Assembly: GCA_029721515.1 (NCBI GenBank)
Contig: CM056555.1
Coordinates: 2,260,001 to 2,324,000 of the forward strand
Source: Synanceia verrucosa
Lineage: Eukaryota; Chordata; Actinopteri; Perciformes; Synanceiidae
DNA: 64,000 nucleotides
Direction: 5' to 3'
Shown here: positions 23,440 through 33,870 of the stretch, one piece after another
How positions within the stretch are numbered: position 1 is the first letter of the stretch
Layout of the letters: every line of letters begins with the position of its first letter
The notes under the pieces: generated by a model
The model's input: only the letters and a program-made list of their open reading frames with translations
Told to the model about the DNA's origin: nothing
Database searches by the model: none
Position numbers and translations under genes: made by a program

Positions 23440-23835
23440 AGCATATTTTCTATATCATTTTATGGCATTTATTACACTTTTCAATTACAATTATTTTGTT
23501 GTATTTATTACATTTTCTCTTACATCTTTCTATGGAATTTATTACATTTTCAAAAATATATTTCTATTGTATTTGTCTATTACATATAATTATATGGAAA
23601 TCATTACATTTTTTATTATTTTTAGCACTATTTATTATATTTTTCTATGATTTGTATGGCATTTATGACATTCATCTATGATATTTTTATGATATTTACC
23701 TATGATATCCTGCATTTTCTAATGTATACATATATTTGTATGGTATTTATTATATTTTTCTATGACACCTTTATGACATTTTTCTATATTATTTTTGACA
23801 GATATTTCTATCTTAATATACTTTTCCATCTTTTT
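23440..23835. repeat. Degenerate AT-rich tandem array
   Basis: Variants of TTTTCTATGGCATTTATTACA (for example CTATGGAATTTATTACATTT, TATGGCATTTATGACATTC and TATGGTATTTATTATATTTTT) follow one another with irregular spacing of ~25-50 bases. The small reading frames here are by-products of the repeat. Confidence 0.55.
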
Positions 23836-25367
23836 ACGTATGTATTTCATTCTCTCATGAGCAAACATTTCTTAATTAAATTGTAAATGTTATTTATCCT
23901 CTCTAAATTGGGACGTTTTCTCTGTGCTGTTTGGTACTTTTAGCCTTCAAGCCACGGAGTATTCATGAGTACATTCTGTACAGTTTCTTTAAGAGCATGA
24001 ATGAATTAATAGATTAGTACAGAGAGAGTAAATCAGTAATGTGACATTCAGGGTCACGCCTCCGTTGTTGTTGAAAGATTATTTCCAGGTGGTGCGTTCA
24101 CGGGTGAATCTCATTACCTAAGTGTGTTTTCTCTTTCCTGATTGGTGTCAGTGCCTCACCTGTTTATTTAAAACAGGTGTTACTGCTAGACTCATTAAGC
24201 TGACGATGGCTTACAGCTGTAACACATTTATTCTTTTCTCCAAAAACGTACTACTAGATAAAAAAAGATACAATTCTTTTAGTAAAAATGTCTGACTACT
24301 TACTGTAAGTAAAAAAGGTTTCATCCAATAGTCATGTTTGTGGAAATCAGCACACATTTAACAGGATACTGCCTCACTGCACATTTAAACATACTATTTC
24401 ACAACCATGTTTATGTTTAATGGTGATATCTGTAAGTCATCTTGTTTCCCTGCTCACCAGTATTGTCTCTGCCTTTATTCTGATGCCTCTATAAAAGGAC
24501 CGTTTATGCTGACATGCTCATCAGAACTCTGAATTACCATCCATAGAGAGATCTTCCCCTTCAGAAGTGATGATGGGGGACAAACCCACTGCCCTCTGTC
24601 CTAAGTTTAATAAAGACCATTCAACTCGCTGCTATAGACAACTCAAATGGCATCTTGCCATCTTCCAAACGTACAGGATTACAGGATCAGTGTGAAACTC
24701 CAGCGTTTCCTTCCTGAGCTGCTGCAGAGCCACAGTAACCCTAACCGAGTGCTGAAGCTTCATGTTGGCTTTGGCTGAAATTCTGAATACATTTTTAAAC
24801 AAAAACAAGGACTCAGAGAGTGAGAACCCCATAATTTTCAATGAACCGCTGCTGTTTTCACTGGCTTTCCATCCGACGTGAAAAAAAATCTCAAATTTTT
24901 AGTGGATCAGTTTTTCATCCCTTAAGAAAAAAAAAAAAAAAAAAAAAGCACAACGATGGAGATAATTTTCTCTATTAACAGTCAAAACATACGCTAGCAT
25001 CCAGAATGATCATTTTCACTTGAGTAAAAGTCGCTTTTCTTATGGACGTGATGGAGTGAAGGTGAAGACAACCTGTCAAACTTGTGTCCATGTTTGACAG
25101 ATAAACCCTCACCTGAGCCTGCTCTAAATGTGTCAACACAGCCAATGAGGTCACTGGATCTCCCCAAACCTGTTAGCTGTTTGGGCTCATTGTTGGCTCC
25201 TCGCCCCACCCTTCACTGCCGCTCCATTCCTCAGGCGGCCGGTCGAGAGTCGACAGAAACCAAAGGAATCTGACCGAGCAAGCTCACCAGTCAGTCAGTC
25301 AGTGCTTGTGATGATTAGCATCATCATTAACTATATGTACGGAGCTTAACAAAATTATCAGACGGAC

Positions 25368-25665
25368 CACCATTCAGTGTCAGGTGTTTACCACTGCTGC
25401 TCTAGATTAACAGTATTACCAAAATATTTTTTATGTTTCTATACTGGTTAATCCACCAGTATGTGCGAGCTCCTTAAACAAAATTATTGTTGTTATCTAG
25501 GAATTTTAAAATTTGTTTTATAAAAAAAGCAGAAAAATATATCAAAGCACATTCTTGTTTTTTATTGAAAGAGATGTTAAATTCCAGTTATTTCCTGTCA
25601 TTCCTGAACAGAAAAATGTGTTTTAGTGGTTGTTTGTTGTTCTGGATTCTTTCCATTCCAACATC
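25368..25665 (+). repeat. ~400 bp dispersed repeat, copy 6
   Basis: Left and central parts are present (TCAGTGTCAGGTGTTTACC to GTTTGTTGTTCTGGATTC). The copy is truncated at the right. It lies in the long wipf2 5' UTR intron. Confidence 0.65.
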
Positions 25666-25952
25666 TTAGATTTATCACTTAATCCAGAGTTAGTAGTTTG
25701 TTTGTTTTTTGCCTAAATCTAACCAATATGTGGTTTTGTGGCCTAATCCTAATTAAACTGTTTCTTTTTTGAATAAAATATTGGGATAGAGATTGACACA
25801 TGTTGCAGAACATTTGTAGGAAAATGCAGAAAAAAAATAATGAATAAGTTTTTGAAAGATATCATCCAAATACAAATGCTGTATGCATGCAGATATGCTG
25901 CACAGCATTCTGTTTCAAACTGAGATGAACAAACCTATGACCGATAAAACTA

Positions 25953-26218
25953 GAGCTTCAGATTATTTCCATTGTTTATTAATCTGCTCATTATTTTCTT
26001 GACTAATCGATAAATTGTTTGGTCTATAAAATGGTGAAAAAGGCGATGAAAGCCTCTCAAAGCCCAAGAAAACATCCTCAAATGTTTATTGTCACAGAGG
26101 AGGAAAGAAACCAGAAAACGTTCACCTATAAGAAGCTGCAATCAGAGAAATTCTCTTTTTAGAAAAACAGCTGGTGATTATTTTAAAATAGCTGACAACT
26201 AATTCATCTTTGCAGCTC
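25953..26218. mobile_element. MITE with GAGCTNCA ends, copy 1
   Basis: Begins GAGCTTCAGATTATTTCC and ends CATCTTTGCAGCTC, which read inverted is GAGCTGCAAAGATG. The interior (AGCCCAAGAAAACATCCTCAA) recurs in many fish MITEs of this type. No coding capacity. Confidence 0.5.
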
Positions 26219-26273
26219 AAGATTACTTTTAGTACCTTTCTGGTATTTGTTCTGGTTTCATCACTCTGAAGTA

Positions 26274-26952
26274 GAGCTGCAACAATTAGTTGATTAAATA
26301 CTTAATCAATCAGCAGACATTTAACCAAAGACTATTTAGACAATCAATTAATCTTTCAGACTTTCTATAAATGTTTTTTTATCATAAACAACTAAGTGAG
26401 AATCAGTTAGACTGTTAGTGTCTGATGGGTAGTTTCCATCACACCAACATTTTACAGACTTCATAGATTAACAGATATGAAAAATAGTGACTTTAAAAGG
26501 ATTATTTTCTATTTTTGGAACACAACCAAGTCTCCTGCTAGTATTTAGCAAAAATATTAACAGATGTAAGAATTATTTAGTTTAAAACAACAAGACAAAA
26601 GTATCTTTGGGGTTAAGTTTGTCCTTCAGTTCTTTATTGACTTAAAAATCTATAAATAAAACACTTTACTGTGCCAATAATGATGTCAAAGAGAGCTTGA
26701 TGGAGAGCCATGTTTATTAAAGATTACCTGTGGCTCAATACAGCAGCAAATGATCTAAAAAAAATCATTTTCAAAAACTAAAATAAAAAAAGCCAGAAAC
26801 TTGAATCAGTAAACTGAATATCTTGAATAAAACAAGACATTTGAGGATGTCACTGATTCACATTTTTCACAATTTTCTGACATACTAGACCGCGCAACTA
26901 ATTGATCAATCTGGGAAATAATACATGAAAATGATCGTTATTGGCAGCCCTC
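26274..26952. mobile_element. MITE with GAGCTGCAA ends, copy 2
   Basis: Begins GAGCTGCAACAATTAGTTGA and ends TGATCGTTATTGGCAGCCCTC, a diverged inverted copy of the start. It follows copy 1 after about 55 bases. Confidence 0.45.
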
Positions 26953-27914
26953 GTCAAAAGCAAACCAGACACTCAGACTTTGATATTAAACTGTAAACTC
27001 ACAAGGAGAGGTCAGCTTTAGGAGCAGGCAGTGTTAAAATGCATCTGAGGACTAAGAGCAGCACTTCAAGTTTCATCACAATGCAATATTATATTAATTC
27101 TACGGACACTGATATTATGATATTACTCAGCTCTTCCACACAGTTAAATGAAAAACAATAAATTAATTTTAAAAAGGAGGATTTCAAAACAAGGTTGTAT
27201 CTAAAAGATGATGATGTGTGTCAATGTTTTTTCCCCACTTTTTATCAGTAAATCTATCCAGATCAATGGATTTTTACATCCCTTCAGCAGTTTAACACCA
27301 TGTCTATCATCAGGAGGTAAATTATTTTATAGAAAACATGAGATGAATAACAAAATGACAGAACAAAAATTCACAAGGGTGCATATGAAACAGCCGTTGG
27401 GATAAGATGATGGCTTTAAAAAAAACAAGGTTCAAATATATTTTGTGGATATTTCGATTTACAGTAACGTGTGGAAAACTGACGATTACAATCTTCCAAC
27501 AGCTTTCCAGTAAAGATCAAAGTAAAGGTCCATAAGTAGGTCACGTGTTTGGTCTCCATTAGGCTGTTCACCCAAACTGCCATTTAATAGAAAGAGACAT
27601 TCCCTCACATCACCAGCGTGATGCTACTCAGGGAAATACAGGGGGGGGTATGAGGAAGTTGGATGCTTTTGTGGTGAAGGAAATACAGCGAGCATAAGGG
27701 CTCAAGTGTTTTGAGGCTATTTTCAAGCACTGACAGCCAAAAATGACACATAATATGGCCTGATGTGGCTCATCTTTTTCCAAAACAGAGAAAAACAACA
27801 ACAAAAAACCTGGTTTAACACTACTGCAAAGCACATGTGTGAATATTTGATGATTAAACTATCAACAATGAATGTTGCTGGACAAATTCAGGAGTTTCCT
27901 GCAAATCAAGTAGT

Positions 27915-28505
27915 CTAAAGCCAGTGGTGGAATGTAACTAAGTATATTTACTTTAAACACCTTTACACTTTTGCTCCACTGCATCTCAAAAGGAAGATAA
28001 TGTCTTTTTTTTTTTTTTAAAGTTATTAGTAATTATCTGACAGCTTTACTTACAATTCAGGTATGCCACTAGATGTGTTCATTTTAAATGTGTCAGATAA
28101 ACTGATGGATGGAGTGAGTTTGGAAAACTCTCCTCTCTCTATAAGCTAAATTAAGTGTTTATGGAGCCTCTTTGATCAGCTGGAAATGTTGAAAATGTGA
28201 TGATCTTACAGATCATAGTGTGTTGCTGTACACTGAAGTACTCAAATGTATTTACAGAAGTTTAAAATATCTGAAGCAGTAGAAAGCAACATACACGTAA
28301 CTAAAGCAACAACATTATTCTAGAGATATAGCAGTAAAACACTGACAGAGAACACTTAAACTCCACAATTAGTACTTTCCATAATACTCACATCGTTTTT
28401 ACTTAGGTAAGATGTTTAATACAGAACTTTTAGGCTGCTTTTAGTGGAGTTTCCTCCCACTGTGCTATTAGTACTATATATGAGTACTTCTTCCTCCACT
28501 GCATG
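27915..28505. repeat. ACTCAAGTAAAAGTA-family copy
   Basis: Opens GTGGTGGAATGTAACTAAGT and closes GAGTACTTCTTCCTCCACTG. Between them are the step-like ACTGAAGTACTCAAATG and TTTTACTTAGGTAAG phrases of this teleost repeat type. It abuts the wipf2 5' UTR exons. Confidence 0.5.
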
Positions 28506-28559
28506 GAGTAGAACAGGAATTGTCAGGCCTGGACAGGTTGCTCAACCGCTCCCAGGTAG

Positions 28560-28885
28560 AGATACTAACATACCTGGCTAGCTAGCTTAAACTGGGAGTA
28601 AAGTTAGCTTCAACCTCCAGATAAAGTACTCACCCTGGCTCGAAGTAGAGGACGTTTGAGGATCTCGTCCTCCAAAACAACATGAATGGAAAGTGCCGTT
28701 GTGGCGAATCCTCCGTCGGTGCTGTTTGACAAAAAGAAACAAGGATGGGAGGGTGCTGGCAAGTCCTGGTGATGTAACTTAACGCCACCAAAAAACACTC
28801 ACAGGTTAGCCGGCTAACGTTAGCAACAGCTCGGCGAGCGGCGGTTATGCAGCGGAGCTAGCCGCAGTTAGCTAGTTAGCATCGA
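28560..28885. other. GCTAAC/GTTAGC-rich block at the 5' end of wipf2 intron 1
   Basis: Words such as GTTAGCCGGCTAACGTTAGC (near 28806) and GCAGTTAGCTAGTTAGCATC (near 28864) crowd the region around the second 5' UTR exon. The block sits within a comparatively CpG-rich stretch running to about 29110. It is the same motif type seen after other first exons in this window. Confidence 0.55.
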
Positions 28886-29019
28886 GCTGTTTACTTTCCA
28901 GCTGTCAGTGTCAGCGCAGTCCGCCTGCCCGCGATGTCCGTCCGCAACACTTCTCTGACAAAACGAGGCGTTTAATAGTCACTTTTAACAGTTTCCAGGT
29001 AGCTACGGAAAACTTTACC

Positions 29020-29130
29020 CGCACTCCTGACCGGCTGCGAGCGGAGCCATACTCGCCGTTGACACCGTTTTATCGGTCTCTGCTCAGAAACCCGGAAACG
29101 GGCCGACCGATACAAAATGGAGGCAGATCT
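29020..29130 (-). promoter_or_regulatory. wipf2 promoter and transcription start region (approximate)
   Basis: The sequence is locally CpG-rich and has no TATA box. CCGGAAAC, an ETS-like site on the plus strand, is near 29091, and CAAAATGGAGG, which resembles a YY1 site, is near 29114. The first donor (exon end 29019) places transcription start within about 100 bases. The gene is divergent from mrpl21, with ~1.4 kb between the two. Confidence 0.4.
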
Positions 29131-29451
29131 GTGCAGCGTTAAAGTGCTGTGGTAAATTAAACACTCCGGACTCCAAGGTCGTCCTAATGTAAAGACTTAA
29201 CTTGTTGAAGTACTTTTTTTCAGTACAGTTGTAATTCAGTCAGTATAAATAGGTAAACAAATTCATGAGTAAAAAGGGGACTTTTTGGATTGTTCATACT
29301 TAATTGAGGTCATGTATGAAATGGTCAAAAATGTAAATAGGCCTCATCTTTTGTAGATTACTTAATAATTATTTTGTGCTTTACCAAGAGTTGTCATAAA
29401 TTTGAAATTGTCATGTCCAAATACTATACTAAAGTGCAGTTTTCATTTCCC

Positions 29452-29590
29452 TAAGATCAATCAAATCAATCAAAAGCCTTTATTGTCATTATATGACAGT
29501 GCATACAACTAAATTCGGAGCACTGCCCCACTTGGTGCTGTACAACAAATTTACAAACAGTAAAGACTAAAAAAGTAGACAGTAAAAATA
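29452..29590. repeat. Dispersed repeat tail, copy A
   Basis: AATCAATCAAAAGCCTTTAT, TGTCATTATATGACAGTGC, CAACTAAATTCGGAGCACTGC and TACAACAAATTTACAAACAG align with 61918-62040. It is probably the truncated end of a non-LTR element. Confidence 0.5.
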
Positions 29591-30079
29591 TAGCAAAAAT
29601 TATATTTGGGACAGTTATTGATTTATGGGAGTGTTGATGTTACCTGTTATTGCACAGTTGTATTATGTAAACATATTCACTCTTCTTATACATGATATTT
29701 TACCATTTCAGTGGTGGAAGAAGAACTCATGTCCTTTACTGAAATTAAAGTACCAAAACCACACTGCAATACTCCACTAGCATACGTCAGTAAAAGTAGC
29801 CCAAGTATTATCAGCAAAATGGAAAATTAGTCATTGTGCAGTAGACAGTGTCTTAACATTATGTATGATGTTTCTGGATTGAGATTGCTGATATCAATTA
29901 GGACAGACATGTGTGTGATTTATTAGAACTGGCTGGTCTGACCCCATTATACGTTCTCTCTGTCTTATTAATCCATTTTTCTTTTCCTCTCTTTCTCTCT
30001 CTCTCTTGCTTTTGTTTTATTGTGACCTTTTGTTTTTAGTGACGTGTTCCTACTCACTGTGTTGTATCACTACGTCTAT

Positions 30080-30340
30080 ATCTATATATGTATATATTTA
30101 ATAAAACCTATTTTATTATACACAATAATATATTAGATTATATATGTATAGCATATAATTTATATTATATATAATAAAAGAAATTTATACATATTTTATA
30201 TATACATATATACACATAACATTATTATTATTATTATTATTATTATCATTATATATGTAATTATTGTACTTGTTATATTATTATAATATAAAAACAGAAT
30301 AATATAATAAAATATATATTGTGTATATATGGATAATTAA

Positions 30341-30382
<42 letters not shown>

Positions 30383-30400
30383 TATACCCATATTTAATTT
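30080..30400. repeat. AT-rich low complexity with ATT microsatellites
   Basis: TATATA-type sequence with ATT runs at about 30220-30247 and 30342-30381. It lies directly upstream of the mrpl21 promoter. Confidence 0.7.
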
Positions 30401-30449
30401 AATGTTAACATTAAAAAATGTTTGTGAAGAAAAAAAAAAATCGTGTGAA

Positions 30450-30518
30450 ATGACGCGTGCGCACAAGTGAAGTTGAAGTCACGCATGCGCGCTAACGACT
30501 CGAGAATTTCCGGTCAAG
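30450..30518 (+). promoter_or_regulatory. mrpl21 promoter: NRF1, ETS and YY1-type sites
   Basis: CGCGTGCGCA at 30454-30463 and CGCATGCGCG at 30482-30491 match the palindromic NRF1 consensus. TTTCCGG at 30507-30513 is an ETS-type site, and AAGATGGCG spanning the start codon is YY1-like. This combination is characteristic of nuclear genes for mitochondrial translation. Recognition is by motif only. Confidence 0.6.
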
Positions 30519-31100
30519 ATGGCGCTGAGCAGAGCAGCAGGGCTATGGAGGACATGCTTCAGGTCGTTACCCGGACAGCCTCTCTTGTTCCCCGTGGTTG
30601 TCCGACCACAGAGCTCCTCCAGCGGGTACCCGATGCCCCGTACCTCCCTGTCTAGTCCTCCGTGGCCGCAGACGAACCTGGTCCCGGTGGAGGAGGAGCG
30701 GAGGCGACACGCAGCGGTGGTGAGCAACGTGAACCAGCGCATCCACCAGGGGGACTTTGGCCGCCTGTTCGCCGTGGTGCACGTCGCCGGCCGCCAGTGG
30801 AAAGTCACGGACCAGGACCTGATCCGGATCGAGAACCACATCGAGGCGGAGTGCGGCGACCGGATCCGCATGGAGAAGGTGCTGCTGGTCGGCGCAGAGG
30901 ACTTCACCCTGCTGGGCAGACCTCTGCTGGGGAAGGACCTGGTCCGGGTCGAGGCCACCGTCATCGAGAAGACCGAGTCCTGGCCCAAAGTCCACATGAG
31001 GTTCTGGAAAAGGCACCGGTACCAGCGTAAGAGGATCATCATTCAGCCGCAGACGGTGCTGAGGATCAACAGCATCGAGCTGGCCTCCAGACTGTCATGA
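30519..31100 (+). CDS. mrpl21: Mitochondrial large ribosomal subunit protein bL21m
   Basis: A single open frame encodes 193 aa (human 205). Residues 1-57 lack acidic residues and contain Arg and Ser, as expected of a mitochondrial targeting presequence. The bL21 fold follows from ~70: RLFAVVHVAGRQWKVTDQDL, then DRIRMEKVLLVGAEDFTLLGRP, then the C-terminal FWKRHRYQRKRIIIQPQTVLRINSI. The start is the first ATG after NRF1/ETS sites and sits in a good AAG-ATG-GCG context. The product belongs to the mitoribosome large subunit. Coding GC is far above the surroundings. The frame has no intron, whereas the human gene is multi-exonic, so this may be a retrogene; it carries no disabling change. Confidence 0.94.
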   Translation: MALSRAAGLWRTCFRSLPGQPLLFPVVVRPQSSSSGYPMPRTSLSSPPWPQTNLVPVEEERRRHAAVVSNVNQRIHQGDFGRLFAVVHVAGRQWKVTDQDLIRIENHIEAECGDRIRMEKVLLVGAEDFTLLGRPLLGKDLVRVEATVIEKTESWPKVHMRFWKRHRYQRKRIIIQPQTVLRINSIELASRLS

Positions 31101-31239
31101 TGATGATGATGATGATGAGGAGGAGGATTACTTCACACACTGACTGCTTGTTTGTTTGTTTGTTTTAATATAAATATGTAAACATAATGCTGCAGCGAGG
31201 GGACTCTTTGGACTTCTGTTGGCTGGGTTCAAAACTGTA

Positions 31240-31245
31240 AATAAA
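31240..31245 (+). terminator. mrpl21 polyadenylation signal
   Basis: AATAAA lies 140 bases after the stop codon, following a short 3' UTR with a GAT-trinucleotide run (31099-31117) and a TTTG run (31148-31163). Cleavage is expected near 31260. Confidence 0.65.
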
Positions 31246-31259
31246 GCTTCATCTTTGGC

Positions 31260-32270
31260 AGATGGTATTTAATTATTCAGCTTTTGATTTTAAAAGTCCT
31301 GTAAATGTGGTGGAGGACACTTTACGGAACTAAAAGTGGTGATACCAGGAGTGAAAATACTCTGTGGTGGAGGAAACAATCATTTACTTTACTCAAGTAA
31401 AAGTAAAATACTACAGTGTTAAAAATGTTGTTACAAGTAAAAGCCCTATGAATGGAGTGGAGGAAGTACTAGGATACTTTACTCAACAAAAAGTAGCAAT
31501 ATTACTGTGTGAAAATACTCAGATACTTTACTCAAGTAAAATAAAATACTACAGTGTTAAAATACTCTTACAAATAAAAGTCATGTGGTTGAGGAAGTAC
31601 TAAATACTACAGAGTGAAAACAGCAAATGATTCCTGCTTTCCTACTCAAGTATCACAATATTTATGCAAGTATTGTGCAGAATCATGTATACTATGTGTG
31701 ACACTGAAGCATTAATGCGTTCATCATTTTAATCTTGCAGCTGGTAAATATGGAGCAAATTTTAACAACTTTATCTCTAAGAATACCTCATCATATATTA
31801 GTACTGACTCAAAAGTACCTAAAATGATACCGTATGTGAATGCATACCTTCCACCACTGACTTTAAAGTATTAAAAAATGTTATTCCTTAAAATATTTAT
31901 TATTAAACCAGGTAGATGCAGTATTGGAAAGTACTGTGTGCATTCACTGAAGTATTTGCTCATCAATATGGCGTCGCTAATGTCAGTATTATTGTTGCTC
32001 AATGCGAGGCCCTTGACTCTGTAATTTCATGATTAATTTACGTCAAAAAAATCCAAATACATTTCTAACACTTTACAGAAAAAACTATTGATTAATAGTT
32101 ACGTGTCATCCAGCATCTGCAAATGTAAAAAGATAAGGGTGAATTGACGTTTCAGTACAACCAGTCGTGACACCTTCTTGTGTAATCTGAATTAATTACA
32201 TTTAGCTTTCTCCCAGGTGCTTGTTCAGGAAGTAAAGTGAGCAAAGATTCATCACACAAACACATCTAAC
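31260..32270. repeat. ACTCAAGTAAAAGTA-type repeat array between convergent 3' ends
   Basis: From about 31300 to 31870 the motif TACTTTACTCAAGTAAAA followed by AAATACTACAGTGTTAAAA recurs about three times with a spacing of roughly 90 bases (near 31385, 31480 and 31525). This gives a degenerate tandem structure. Related single copies are at 27915-28505, 29705-29830, 36715-36990 and 60240-60540. I see no terminal inverted repeats and no coding capacity. 31870-32270 holds nothing recognisable. Confidence 0.5.
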
Positions 32271-32288
32271 AGTCAGCAGAACAGCTGC

Positions 32289-32294
32289 TTTATT
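32289..32294 (-). terminator. C6orf120-homologue polyadenylation signal
   Basis: AATAAA on the minus strand lies 1.6 kb beyond the stop codon. The 3' UTR between (32295-33870) includes a T/A homopolymer near 32424-32448 and no reading frame of note. A long 3' UTR is plausible for this gene, but other signals nearer the stop were not excluded. Confidence 0.5.
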
Positions 32295-32417
32295 GAAAAA
32301 CCCGACTGCATCGTCTCTGGAAACAGGAAAACCAGGACGGATAACTCTTGAAGGCACTGTTGAACATTTCTGCTCAGTGGTGACTGAAGTTTTCTCTCAA
32401 CTGAACTCTGAACGTGA

Positions 32418-32448
<31 letters not shown>

Positions 32449-33870
32449 TCAGGAGCTTGTCCAACAGGCAAGAAATAAAAGAAAACAGTGATTTTAAAAG
32501 CAAATGAAATGCTGCTACTGACGATGTCTTCATAAACATGTTCCAAAAATCAAAGAAATAATGCCGTAAACAGCGGATGAAAACGTTCGTCTCTGTATTG
32601 CTGAGTTGTTGAATATGCAGAGTTTAAGACAAGCGCTTTCATTCATTCACAGTCTGCCGCCTCGCTTCTCCCAGTTTGACACTAAACTTATGACAAATTT
32701 AAAAAGGACAGATTCAGAGCTCAATTCCACTCAAACATCTGCAGAGAGGCTTCCTCCTGTTCGTACCGGCCATGAAACGCTTCCTTCGATCAGACGGGAC
32801 GTGTTTTAAAGTTGATCTCTTAGAAAAATAAAAGTGAGAAATCATATTTGTTCACACTCTCTCTACTCTTAAAGCAAGACAAGGTTGTTTTTGACAACAG
32901 AGAAGAGCCTTAAAGTCTGTAGTTTTTTGTATCATAAAGTAAAAAAAAAGAAGAAGAATGACTACTACTGAGTACCACTGGTAATTTTTTATTTTTAAAG
33001 TTATGTATGTGTATATGTATTTTTTTACTGTTTTGTGTAGATTGTTGGTTGTTTTATCAAATCAGTCAATGACACGAGGGAGAATTTTTTTTTGTTTTTT
33101 TTGAAGTGAGCTAAAATGTTTGAATGAAACTCAAGGATTGCATAAAGAGTCAATGGGATTTTTAATGAGTCTAGAAGTTCTCTATGAAGCTACACAGCAT
33201 CACAACATAAAGCTGCAGTGCTCGACTCCATCAGCTCCACTGCCTGATGACTTTTTATTGCTCTCTTCACATCATCTATGAGATCTGACAAGTTAACTGG
33301 TTTTCTGACAAAAAACAGAAATTTCAAATCAAGTCAACATGCGTCCGAGGCGTCAAACAATGGAGAGTGTGTCAATGTGTCGCTATCATAGTTTATATGA
33401 GTACACATTTGGAGACTAGTTTGGCCTCAGCAAGGTCTGCTGATTTAAGACCAGTAAGGACAGGAGGAACGCTACCAACCGGTGAGTGATGTTATTAAAG
33501 AAAAACTCTGAAAACAATCTTTTAAGACTCTGGAAATATTCCCCCAGAAAGGCCCAAATTTAGGCTAAACTTGTATTTGTGTTTCACTTTAATACGCTTC
33601 ATTCAGCGGCTGGATGAGAGGAAACCAAAATCTGCTAAATTTCACTGACACCAAACATACAATTAGTCAGAAACTGATTTGCAGGTTGTTGTTTTTCTTA
33701 AACTGAGTATGTATGTATGTTTGACCACAAGGAGAGGAGTTGTTAAAATGCCAAAATTCTCAGAGGAGTTTGGCTGCTGCTGATGATGATGAAGGCTGAC
33801 TGATCCCAAAAAAAACAAAACAAAGCAGAACCTCCTCCTGGTGTCACAGTAGCAACGAAGGAACCTGTTT

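Larger units (their letters stand above)
20439..28633 (-). other. wipf2 5' UTR intron, repeat-filled
   Basis: This ~8 kb intron shows no conserved coding exon. It holds a foldback-type repeat copy (21685-22095), a hAT-like remnant (22365-22565), an AT-rich degenerate array (23440-23835), an A run at 24928-24948, one ~400 bp family copy (25368-25665), two MITEs (25953-26218 and 26274-26952) and an ACTCAAGTAAAAGTA-type repeat (27915-28505). Confidence 0.5.
20412..29050 (-). other. wipf2: wipf2 5' UTR exons with a spliced upstream ORF of 48 codons
   Basis: Exon 1 ends at 29019 (GCGG followed by GTAAAG); exon 2 is 28634-28721 (acceptor CAAACAG, donor GTGAGT); the coding exon begins at 20438 after TTGTTGTTGCAG. 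Joined, they carry a frame from ATG 29048-29050 through 40 codons of the first two exons and eight more to TGA at 20412-20414, 59 bases before the wipf2 ATG. The peptide starts MAPLAAGQECGTDGGFATT and is not a family I know. It is either a regulatory upstream ORF or part of an alternative transcript. Intron 1 is about 8 kb and could hide another exon, which would change the tail. Confidence 0.5.
29131..30440. other. Divergent intergenic region between wipf2 and mrpl21
   Basis: No gene is visible. It holds a repeat tail at 29452-29590 that matches one at 61918-62040, an ACTCAAGTAAAAGTA-type fragment at 29705-29830, and an AT-rich low-complexity zone at 30080-30400 with two ATT-trinucleotide runs. 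Confidence 0.45.

Noticed and set aside
30479..31042. 187-codon and 149-codon minus-strand frames and a 122-codon plus frame over mrpl21
   Set aside because: The high GC of the mrpl21 exon keeps other frames open; none resembles a protein family, while the mrpl21 frame matches bL21m end to end.
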